From positions 1 through 22,374 of the forward strand of contig CALDHX010000006.1 of assembly GCA_937901525.1 (NCBI GenBank): a stretch of DNA of 22,374 nucleotides, written 5' to 3'. The DNA is from an uncultured Bacteroidales bacterium (GTDB taxonomy: Bacteria; Bacteroidota; Bacteroidia; Bacteroidales; P3). The position numbers were made by a program, and so were the translations under genes. The notes beneath the pieces were generated by a model. That model saw nothing but the letters and a program-made list of their open reading frames with translations. It was not told the DNA's origin and made no database searches. Below, in pieces: positions 6,784 to 12,782 of this stretch; the stretch's first letter is position 1; each line of letters starts with the position of its first letter.

Positions 6784-7314
6784 TTATTTTGTAGTTACTC
6801 CGATTGCAGTAAATTCGCCAGAGAACTCGGTAATTAATTCTTCAATTTCAGTTATACTAACATCTCCCATTTCATCTATGATAGAGGTTTTAATTCCACC
6901 ACCTTCAAAAGTTCCTTCTATCACATTATTGGTTACCTTTGAAAAAGTAATAGTTCCATACAAAGCAGTCATGCCATCTTTCTCGATACCAGAAGTAGGA
7001 ACATATATAAGAGTGTTTTCCATTGAAGCAATATCACTAAGATTGCCTACTGCACTCAAAATAGTTTTACCTAATCCAAGAGTTTTTTTACCAACATTAA
7101 CATCTTTTATTTTTAAGGCAACAGATTGTTTTATGTTACTTCCTGTAATAAAAGTGTTATCACCATTAGAATAAAACACTGCGGTAGGAAGGTGATAAGT
7201 TTCCTTGTCAATAGTAATATCAACACTTCCAGCCAACTCTTCTACGTCTTCACAACTTGAAAAAGTGAATACAGCTATAAAAATAGCTAACAAACTCAAT
7301 AATTTATTTCTCAT
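6784..7314 (-). CDS. Putative lipoprotein of unknown function
   Basis: This 176-residue protein has a type II signal peptide: MRNK, then hydrophobic residues 5-17, and the lipobox FSSC with lipidation at C21. Acidic residues follow (EDVEE), as often seen in Bacteroidetes lipoproteins that go to the outer membrane. The mature part is beta-rich, with Gly-containing patterns such as LYGTITFSKVTNNVIEGTFEG and EFSGEFTAIG. These resemble small Bacteroidetes lipoproteins with repeated G-x-F strands, such as DUF6252-like ones, but I cannot confirm a family. It is convergent with radC and divergent from mreC, with a perfect promoter. Confidence 0.8.
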   Translation of the reverse strand: MRNKLLSLLAIFIAVFTFSSCEDVEELAGSVDITIDKETYHLPTAVFYSNGDNTFITGSNIKQSVALKIKDVNVGKKTLGLGKTILSAVGNLSDIASMENTLIYVPTSGIEKDGMTALYGTITFSKVTNNVIEGTFEGGGIKTSIIDEMGDVSITEIEELITEFSGEFTAIGVTTK

Positions 7315-7344
7315 TTCTTTTTAAATTTAAATAGTTATTGTATG

Positions 7345-7375
7345 CAAAATTATACTTTTTCTTTACAATAACAAA
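7345..7375 (-). promoter_or_regulatory. Promoter of the lipoprotein gene
   Basis: On the minus strand TTTG (7375-7372), 19 nt, then TAATTTTG (7352-7345) exactly match the Bacteroidetes promoter consensus. It overlaps the -33 region of the divergent mreC promoter. Confidence 0.75.
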
Positions 7376-7392
7376 ATTTATATTTACTTTTG
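7362..7392 (+). promoter_or_regulatory. Promoter of mreC-mreD
   Basis: TTTA (7362-7365), 19 nt, then TACTTTTG (7385-7392) fit the consensus with one mismatch at -33, 22 nt before the mreC ATG. Confidence 0.65.
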
Positions 7393-7414
7393 CAACAGAA
7401 ATCAAAATAATAAA

Positions 7415-8248
7415 ATGAATAATTTAATTAGATTTTTAAAAAGATACTATTTCGTTTTTCTTTTTTTGTTGTTAGAGGGCGTTGCAATTTATCTAATCTC
7501 ACGCAATTCCTACTATCAAGGTTCGGCGATAGTCAATGTAGCAAACAATATCTCAGGGGCAATTTATGAACAAAGCAATAAAATAACAAAATACTTTTAC
7601 TTAGCCTCAGTAAACGAAGCTTTATCAAAAGAAAATGCTATGCTAAGGGCTCAAATAGAGAAATCTTTTGTTAAATATACTGAAAAAGAAATGCAAGTAG
7701 AAGATACAGTCTATAAACAACGTTTTACATTCATAGAAGCAACCGTAATATCAAAAACAATCAATAAAAGAAATAATTACTTTATGCTAAATAAAGGAAT
7801 GTCTAATGGAGTATTGAAAGATATGTGTGTGATAACTCCAAACGGTTTGCTTGGTTTGGTAGTAAATGCTACTTCTAATTTCTCGCTTGTTATGACAGTG
7901 CTTCATCAAGATACAAAAATAGCAGTTAAAAACAAACGCACTCAAGCAACAGGGACAATGGTTTGGGAAGGAGATGATTATAGATTAGGGCAAGTGAAAG
8001 AAATGCCATCATCTATACCAATAAAAAAAGGAGATACACTTATAACAAGTGGATATTCAAGAAATTATCCAGAAGGGATAGAAGTAGGCTATGTAAAAAA
8101 CTTTAAAAAAGATCCTTCATCAGGATTTTACAATATAGAGTTTGAATTTTCAGCAGACTACAATAAGTTAGAATATGTTTATGTTGTGAGAAATCTTTTT
8201 AAAGTAGAACAAGATATATTGGAAAAAAGTATAAAAGACAATGAGTAG
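7415..8248 (+). CDS. mreC: Rod shape-determining protein MreC
   Basis: MreC is the bitopic periplasmic partner of MreB, MreD and the PBP2-RodA elongation machinery. The 277-residue protein has a short basic N-terminus, one membrane segment (about residues 12-30), and a helical coiled-coil region around 60-90 (SVNEALSKENAMLRAQI). The beta-rich domain follows, with the family-like stretch NKGMSNGVLKDMCVITPNGLLGLV and GDTLITSGYSRNYPEGIEVG. mreD overlaps its 3' end by 8 bp. mreB, usually just upstream, is absent; a lipoprotein gene lies there instead. Confidence 0.93.
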   Translation: MNNLIRFLKRYYFVFLFLLLEGVAIYLISRNSYYQGSAIVNVANNISGAIYEQSNKITKYFYLASVNEALSKENAMLRAQIEKSFVKYTEKEMQVEDTVYKQRFTFIEATVISKTINKRNNYFMLNKGMSNGVLKDMCVITPNGLLGLVVNATSNFSLVMTVLHQDTKIAVKNKRTQATGTMVWEGDDYRLGQVKEMPSSIPIKKGDTLITSGYSRNYPEGIEVGYVKNFKKDPSSGFYNIEFEFSADYNKLEYVYVVRNLFKVEQDILEKSIKDNE

Positions 8249-8753
8249 AACAATTTTTACAACAATATTACAATTTATATTAATATCACTCGCACAAATA
8301 TTATTACTAAACAATATTCAGTTATTTGGATATATGCAACCATTAATATATATATGGTTTATAATCCTTTTGCCTAATAGTTTCCCAAAATGGATAGTAA
8401 TGATATTAGGTTTTCTTATGGGGTTTACAATGGATGTGTTTTCCGCTCAGTTAGGATTTCATACAGCTACAGCAACACTCACTGCAACAATAAAACCGAT
8501 GATGCTTTCTTGGTTTGTAAACAACTTTGATAACAATACATTTCGTCCTTCAATAGCAGAAATGGGCTTTTTGTCCTTCTTAGGATTTACTTCCTCAATA
8601 GTGTTTTTGCACACTACAATCTACATTTTAATAGAATCATTCTCTTTTGCAGAAATATTAAATCTTTTGCTTAGAATATTAATAAGCAGTTTAATTAGTA
8701 TTGGACTAATATTGATTAGTGACGCACTTTTTATCAAAGAAAGAAAAGATTAA
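8241..8753 (+). CDS. mreD: Rod shape-determining protein MreD
   Basis: This 170-residue, very hydrophobic protein has about five membrane segments and contains FLMGFTMDVFSAQLGFHT. That agrees with the Gly-x-x-x-Asp/Met pattern of the MreD loop. It overlaps mreC by 8 bp, which supports the assignment and implies translational coupling. A terminator begins inside its stop codon, so PBP2 (mrdA) and rodA, the usual next genes, are not in this transcript. Confidence 0.9.
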   Translation: MSRTIFTTILQFILISLAQILLLNNIQLFGYMQPLIYIWFIILLPNSFPKWIVMILGFLMGFTMDVFSAQLGFHTATATLTATIKPMMLSWFVNNFDNNTFRPSIAEMGFLSFLGFTSSIVFLHTTIYILIESFSFAEILNLLLRILISSLISIGLILISDALFIKERKD

Positions 8754-8787
8754 ACCAAAGAAATATTTGATTTTTTCTTTGGTTTTT
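8752..8787 (+). terminator. Terminator after mreD
   Basis: AAACCAAAGAAA (8752-8763) pairs perfectly with TTTCTTTGGTTT (8774-8785) across a 10-nt loop and runs into further T residues. The stem starts in the mreD stop codon. Confidence 0.82.
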
Positions 8788-8808
8788 CAAATTATTTCTT
8801 AGAAAAAA

Positions 8809-8840
8809 TTTGCTTAGGTCTAAAAATATTATTAGTTTTG
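8809..8840 (+). promoter_or_regulatory. Promoter of iorA-iorB
   Basis: TTTG (8809-8812), 20 nt, then TAGTTTTG (8833-8840) match the Bacteroidetes consensus. An AAATTATTTCTTAG stretch (8790-8803), like one unit of the left-edge array, lies just upstream. Confidence 0.75.
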
Positions 8841-8884
8841 CGTTTTCTTATAAATAGGAGTAATAAATTAAAAAAAATATAGCA

Positions 8885-10492
8885 ATGGATAAATTACTTT
8901 TGTTGGGAGATGAGGCAATAGCACAAGGAGCAATAGACGCTGGATTATCAGGTGTATTTGCTTATCCTGGCACACCTTCCACAGAAATAACAGAGTATAT
9001 TCAAGACTCTAAGCAAGCAAAAGAATTAGGCATAAGAAGCAATTGGGCAGCTAATGAAAAAACAGCTATGGAAGCTGCTTTAGGAATGAGTTATGCAGGA
9101 AAAAGAGCAATGTTCTGTTGTAAACACGTAGGAATCAACGTAGCAGCAGACCCATTCATGAACTCTGCAATCACAGGAGCTAATGGAGGGTTGATATACA
9201 TAGCAGCAGACGACCCAAGCATGCACTCATCACAAGATGAGCAAGACTCACGTTTCTATGGTGATTTTGCATTGATACCAGTTTTAGAACCAAGCAATCA
9301 ACAAGAAGCATACGATATGGTACATTATGGATTTGAACTATCAGAAAAATTCCATGTACCAGTAATGATGAGAATAACTACTCGTATGGCACACTCTCGT
9401 GCAGGCGTTGTAAGAAAAGAATCAGTAAAGAACCAAAATAAAATCACTTTACCAGAAAAGAAAAATCAATTCATCTTACTTCCAGCAAACGCAAGAGTAC
9501 AATACAGAGAATTATTAGCAAAACAAGAAGGATTAATCGCAGCATCAGAAAACGATGGTTTCAATAAATACATTGACGGAAAAGACAAATCAATAGGAAT
9601 AGTAGCATGCGGAATTTCTTACAACTACTTAATGGAAAACTTCCGTGATTCAGAATGTCCATATCCTGTTTTGAAAATCAGTCAATATCCAATGCCAGAA
9701 AAATTGTTGAACAAATTATATGATGAATGCGAAACAATTTTAGTATTAGAAGAAGGACAACCATTATACGAAAGATTAATAAAAGGACTTCTTAACAAAG
9801 GCAAACAAGTTAAAGGACGTTTAGATGGATCAATACCAAGAACAGGAGAATTAAGCCCTAACTTAGTAGGAAAAGCATTAGGCATGAATGTAAAAGAAGG
9901 ATTCCCTGTTCCAGAACTATTAGCTCCAAGACCACCAAAGTTATGCGATGGATGTCCTCACATAGATTCTTACACAGCTCTAAACGAAGCAATGAAATCT
10001 TATGGAGAATACAAAGTATTTGCTGACATAGGATGTTATACATTAGGAGCGTTGCCACCATTGAAAGCAATTTATACAACAGTAGATATGGGTGCTTCAA
10101 TCACAATGGCAAAAGGAGCAGCAGAAGCAGACCTTCGTCCAACTGTAGCAGTAATTGGAGATAGTACATTTACACACTCAGGAATGACAGGTTTACTTGA
10201 CTGTGTTGTAGATAACGTTCCTGTTACAGTAATGATACTTGACAACGGAATTACAGGTATGACAGGTTCTCAAAAATCATCTGCAACAGGCAGAATCGAA
10301 AGTATTTGTCAAGGAATCGGAGTTGACCCTGAACACATAAGAGTAATAAATCCTCTTCCAAGCAAATTAGAAGAGAATATCAAAGTTATTCAAGAAGAAT
10401 TGGAATATCAAGGAGTATCAGTAATTATTCCAAGAAGAGAATGTATAGTTTGGGCGAATAAAAAACGTAAAATGGCTAAAAAAGCTAAATAA
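8885..10492 (+). CDS. iorA: Indolepyruvate:ferredoxin oxidoreductase alpha subunit, lacking the ferredoxin domain
   Basis: IorA binds thiamine pyrophosphate and oxidatively decarboxylates aryl pyruvates (indolepyruvate, phenylpyruvate) to acyl-CoA with ferredoxin as acceptor. The 535-residue protein starts with the pyrimidine-binding domain (GDEAIAQGAIDAG, YPGTPSTEI), then the transketolase C-like middle domain. A CDGCPH motif follows near residue 358, then the TPP motif GDSTFTHSGMTGLLD with LDNGITGMTG. Many IorA proteins continue about 60-80 residues with two 4Fe-4S clusters. Here the chain stops after IIPRRECIVWANKKRK and a Lys-rich tail, so that domain is absent. iorB follows after 18 nt. 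Confidence 0.93.
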   Translation: MDKLLLLGDEAIAQGAIDAGLSGVFAYPGTPSTEITEYIQDSKQAKELGIRSNWAANEKTAMEAALGMSYAGKRAMFCCKHVGINVAADPFMNSAITGANGGLIYIAADDPSMHSSQDEQDSRFYGDFALIPVLEPSNQQEAYDMVHYGFELSEKFHVPVMMRITTRMAHSRAGVVRKESVKNQNKITLPEKKNQFILLPANARVQYRELLAKQEGLIAASENDGFNKYIDGKDKSIGIVACGISYNYLMENFRDSECPYPVLKISQYPMPEKLLNKLYDECETILVLEEGQPLYERLIKGLLNKGKQVKGRLDGSIPRTGELSPNLVGKALGMNVKEGFPVPELLAPRPPKLCDGCPHIDSYTALNEAMKSYGEYKVFADIGCYTLGALPPLKAIYTTVDMGASITMAKGAAEADLRPTVAVIGDSTFTHSGMTGLLDCVVDNVPVTVMILDNGITGMTGSQKSSATGRIESICQGIGVDPEHIRVINPLPSKLEENIKVIQEELEYQGVSVIIPRRECIVWANKKRKMAKKAK

Positions 10493-10510
10493 AAAAGAAA
10501 GGAGATAAAG

Positions 10511-11092
10511 ATGAAAATAGATATAATATTGTGTGGAGTAGGAGGAATGGGAGCATTGAGTTCTGCTGCTATCATTTCAAAAGCTGCTTTAAGCATGGGA
10601 ATGTATATGAAGCAAGCTGAAACTCACGGAATGAGCCAAAGAGGTGGTGATGTGCAATCTCACTTACGACTTAGCGACCAACCAATCGCTTCGGATTTGA
10701 TTCCAGAAGGTGAATGCGACATTATACTTTCTGTTGAGCCAATGGAAGCATTGCGTTATTTACCTTTCTTAAACAGAGAAACAGGTTGGATTATCACAAA
10801 CCAAAATCCGTTTGTTAATATCCCTAATTATCCTGACCTTGATGCAGTTCTTGGAGAGGTTAAAAAGATAAAAAATCACATTCTTTTTGATGCAGATGCT
10901 ATAGCTAAGGAAGTAAACAATCCAAAAGGAACAAATATGGTTGTTCTTGGAGCTGCGTCAAAATATTTGAGAATTGACATCGAAAAATTAGAAGATGCAG
11001 TAAGAAGTATCTTCGGAAAAAAAGGCGATGCAGTTGTTGATGCAAATATTTCAGCATTAAGAGCTGGTAGAGCAGTTGCAGATAAAATGTAA
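10511..11092 (+). CDS. iorB: Indolepyruvate:ferredoxin oxidoreductase beta subunit
   Basis: This 193-residue gamma-type 2-oxoacid oxidoreductase subunit starts MKIDIILCGVGGMGA with a Gly-rich nucleotide-type loop. It carries the family's QAETHGMSQRGGDVQSHLRL segment. With IorA it forms the functional enzyme for aromatic oxoacids from amino-acid fermentation. A real Shine-Dalgarno (GGAG at 10501-10504, 6 nt spacing) precedes the ATG, unusual for this window. A strong terminator follows. Confidence 0.95.
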   Translation: MKIDIILCGVGGMGALSSAAIISKAALSMGMYMKQAETHGMSQRGGDVQSHLRLSDQPIASDLIPEGECDIILSVEPMEALRYLPFLNRETGWIITNQNPFVNIPNYPDLDAVLGEVKKIKNHILFDADAIAKEVNNPKGTNMVVLGAASKYLRIDIEKLEDAVRSIFGKKGDAVVDANISALRAGRAVADKM

Positions 11093-11120
11093 AAAATGTT
11101 TTAATTGGTTTAATAATTTG

Positions 11121-11157
11121 AATAAAGCACTCTTTTTGGGTGCTTTATTCTTTTTTT
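11121..11157 (+). terminator. Terminator after iorB
   Basis: AATAAAGCAC (11121-11130) pairs with GTGCTTTATT (11140-11149), then C and seven T residues. Confidence 0.92.
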
Positions 11158-11168
11158 AATGTTTTTTT

Positions 11169-11621
11169 ATGAAAATAGTACTTGGATTTGGTAGTAATTT
11201 AGGTGATAGGAAAAACATAATTCTTCAAGCCTACGAATTATTAGAAGAAAAACTTGGAACAAAACTTAAAGAATCTTCTTTTATTGAAACAGAAGCATGG
11301 GGATTTGAAAGCGAAAACCTTTTCCTTAACTCAGTTGCAATCTTTGAGACAAAGAAAACACCAAGAGAAAGCCTTGTAATTTGCAACGAAATAGAAGCAT
11401 TGCTTGGCAGAAAACGCAATCCAAATGCCACAACATACGAAAATCGTCCAATAGACATAGATATTTTGTTTTATGAAAACGAAATAATTGACGAAATTGA
11501 CCTAAAAATTCCACATCCTTTGATAGAAAAAAGAGATTTCGTACTAATACCATTAGAAGAATTGATGCCAGATTACATACATCCTATACTAAATAAAAAA
11601 ATCAATGATTTTAGAAAATAA
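11169..11621 (+). CDS. folK: 2-amino-4-hydroxy-6-hydroxymethyldihydropteridine pyrophosphokinase
   Basis: HPPK transfers pyrophosphate from ATP to 6-hydroxymethyl-dihydropterin in folate synthesis. The 150-residue protein has GFGSNLGDRKN at the N-terminus, ETEAWGFESENLFLNSVA, and the signature RPIDIDILFYEN with the two Mg-binding Asp residues. IPHPLIEKRDFVLIPL follows. The length matches stand-alone HPPK. It lies 11 nt after the iorB terminator. I see no clear promoter, so it may depend on partial readthrough. Its last codons form the 5' arm of its own terminator. Confidence 0.95.
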   Translation: MKIVLGFGSNLGDRKNIILQAYELLEEKLGTKLKESSFIETEAWGFESENLFLNSVAIFETKKTPRESLVICNEIEALLGRKRNPNATTYENRPIDIDILFYENEIIDEIDLKIPHPLIEKRDFVLIPLEELMPDYIHPILNKKINDFRK

Positions 11622-11637
11622 ATCATTGATTTTTTTA
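11600..11637 (+). terminator. Terminator overlapping the folK 3' end
   Basis: AATCAATGATTT (11600-11611) pairs perfectly with AAATCATTGATT (11620-11631), followed by a T tract. The 5' arm lies in folK codons and the loop contains most of the stop codon. Confidence 0.88.
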
Positions 11638-11666
11638 ATTTTTTCTTTGAAATATTTTAAAAAATC

Positions 11667-11936
11667 TTAGAAATTAATTCTTAATCCAAGATTGAAATTT
11701 GTCATTTGAATATAATCTCTTTCGCTTGAAGAGTATTCTTTAATTAATAAAATATCTGATTCTGGAAATTTTGCAAGTTTTGGTTTTGATTTTCATTGAG
11801 AGATAACCCAGAGTTAGAGGGAAAATTTGTTTTTCCGTAATTTAATCCAACAAAAAACCACTATTTTTTTCTTGACCGACAAGATTTACTGTTAAAAAAA
11901 GCACAGCAACATTGAAATTATATTTAATTTTTGCAT
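11667..11936 (-). pseudogene. Remnant of an outer-membrane beta-barrel protein gene
   Basis: On the minus strand an ATG at 11936 opens MQKLNIISMLLCFFLTVN, a plausible signal peptide, followed by GQEKNSG and a premature stop. In the next frame FFVGLNYGKTNFPSNSGLS continues. In a third frame the sequence ends KEYSSSERDYIQMTNF then NLGLRINF and stop. A terminal Phe after alternating hydrophobic residues is typical of the last strand of outer-membrane barrels. Only about 90 codons remain across at least two frameshifts, so most of the barrel has been deleted. The exact family is unknown. Confidence 0.65.
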
Positions 11937-11971
11937 AATTTGTTGTTTTAAATAATTAAAAATTATATATA

Positions 11972-12158
11972 ATGTCCTGTAAAAATACAAAAAATCTTAA
12001 AAAATATTTGCTTTTGGATACGGGTTTAATGTTACGTTTGCTAAATATGACGATTGGAAATGGTAAAGAATCAAGATAAAAAAGAAACCGCACAAAGAAA
12101 GGTGTTGATTTGTCCGATTTATGCGGTTTCTATGTTAAGGAATATTTTACTAAATTAA
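11972..12158 (+). pseudogene. 3' remnant of a DUF4143 ATPase gene
   Basis: The first piece, 11972-12072, encodes KYLLLDTGLMLRLLNM and TIGNGKE, matching residues 303-324 of the intact ATPase at 12783-14153. The second piece, from about 12075, encodes DKKETAQRK and CPIYAVSML, matching residues 432-452. About 107 codons between them are deleted, the junction shifts frame (TAA at 12072-12074), and the first 900 bp are missing. In the first piece, 12 of 14 differences over 24 codons fall at third positions, so this paralogue evolved under protein-level selection before decaying. Confidence 0.85.
12083..12131. repeat. Conserved stem-loop in the ATPase remnant
   Basis: AGAAACCGCA (12083-12092) and TGCGGTTTCT (12122-12131) form a perfect 10-bp stem with a 29-nt loop. 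The same arms and loop length occur at 14084-14132 in the intact ATPase. There is no T tract, so it is not a classical terminator. Confidence 0.65.
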
Positions 12159-12168
12159 CGTATTTCTT

Positions 12169-12537
12169 TTATTTTACAGGGAAGAACAAAATGTAATAAG
12201 TTCCTTTTGATTCAAAAACTTCTTTTACAAAAAATTTGTCCTTATTTTTTTCAATAGTTTTCACAAGATGATTTGTGCTAAATGCTTTTTTTGTCATTGC
12301 TCCTTCTGGTATATCTTCTTTTGGCGTATTAAATTTCACTTTTTTTGTAACTACTTGAAATTTTTCTCCACTTTTACTGTCTTGTACATTAAGAACTTTG
12401 TAGTCATTTGGGTTATCCAAATCTACACTTGTTTCAATATACTTTGCTTTTTCTACATTATTTGAAGGAACTGCTTCTTGTGAGAAAGCAATACTGCTTA
12501 AAACTAAGCCTACTACTAATAAAACTACTTTTTTCAT
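12169..12537 (-). CDS. Small exported protein of unknown function
   Basis: This 122-residue protein has a clear Sec signal peptide: MKKVV, a hydrophobic core, and a probable cleavage after AFS before QEAVP (about residue 19). The mature part of about 100 residues is Lys-rich, has no Cys, and ends in a beta-strand-like YYILFFPVK. I recognise no domain. It lies between the ATPase remnant (convergent, 10 nt away) and the repeat array of the intact ATPase (divergent). It has its own promoter and an intact frame, so it is probably expressed. The location suggests, but does not prove, a link to the ATPase element. Confidence 0.75.
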   Translation of the reverse strand: MKKVVLLVVGLVLSSIAFSQEAVPSNNVEKAKYIETSVDLDNPNDYKVLNVQDSKSGEKFQVVTKKVKFNTPKEDIPEGAMTKKAFSTNHLVKTIEKNKDKFFVKEVFESKGTYYILFFPVK

Positions 12538-12574
12538 TGCAATATTTTTTTAATTAAACTTGAAAAATTTTCGG

Positions 12575-12604
12575 CAAAAATAAAAAAAAACGGATATATG
12601 CAAA
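12575..12604 (-). promoter_or_regulatory. Promoter of the small exported protein
   Basis: On the minus strand TTTG (12604-12601), 18 nt, then TATTTTTG (12582-12575) fit the Bacteroidetes consensus with a slightly short spacer, about 38 nt before the ATG. Confidence 0.55.
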
Positions 12605-12653
12605 AAAATAAAGAGAAAAATGTGATTTTTTACATTTAAATTTAAGCTTTAGA

Positions 12654-12752
12654 CAAATTATTTATTTGGAAAATGTCAAATTTTAGCAAATTATTTATTT
12701 GGATTTTGTCGTTTTTTAAGTAATTATTTGTTTGGAAAATATCAAATTACTA
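12654..12752 (+). repeat. Three 33-bp direct repeats upstream of ATPase copy 2
   Basis: Units start at 12654, 12687 and 12720, exactly 33 bp apart. The first 17 bases are CAAATTATTTATTTGGA in units 1 and 2 and GTAATTATTTGTTTGGA in unit 3. Units 1 and 3 also contain a dyad, ATTTG or GTTTG, 8 nt, CAAAT (12664-12681 and 12730-12747). Unit 3 supplies the -33 box of the ATPase promoter. The array ends 31 nt before the start codon. It looks like a tandem operator or a recognition array rather than a slippage microsatellite. Confidence 0.85.
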
Positions 12753-12758
12753 TTTTTG
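12727..12758 (+). promoter_or_regulatory. Promoter of ATPase copy 2
   Basis: TTTG (12727-12730) inside repeat unit 3, 20 nt, then TATTTTTG (12751-12758) match the Bacteroidetes consensus. The leader would be about 18 nt. Confidence 0.7.
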
Positions 12759-12782
12759 CACTTTGAATAATAATTGATTACG

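Noticed and set aside
8241..8248. Frameshift at the mreC-mreD overlap
   Set aside because: Both frames are full length for their families; the 8-bp overlap is normal coupling.
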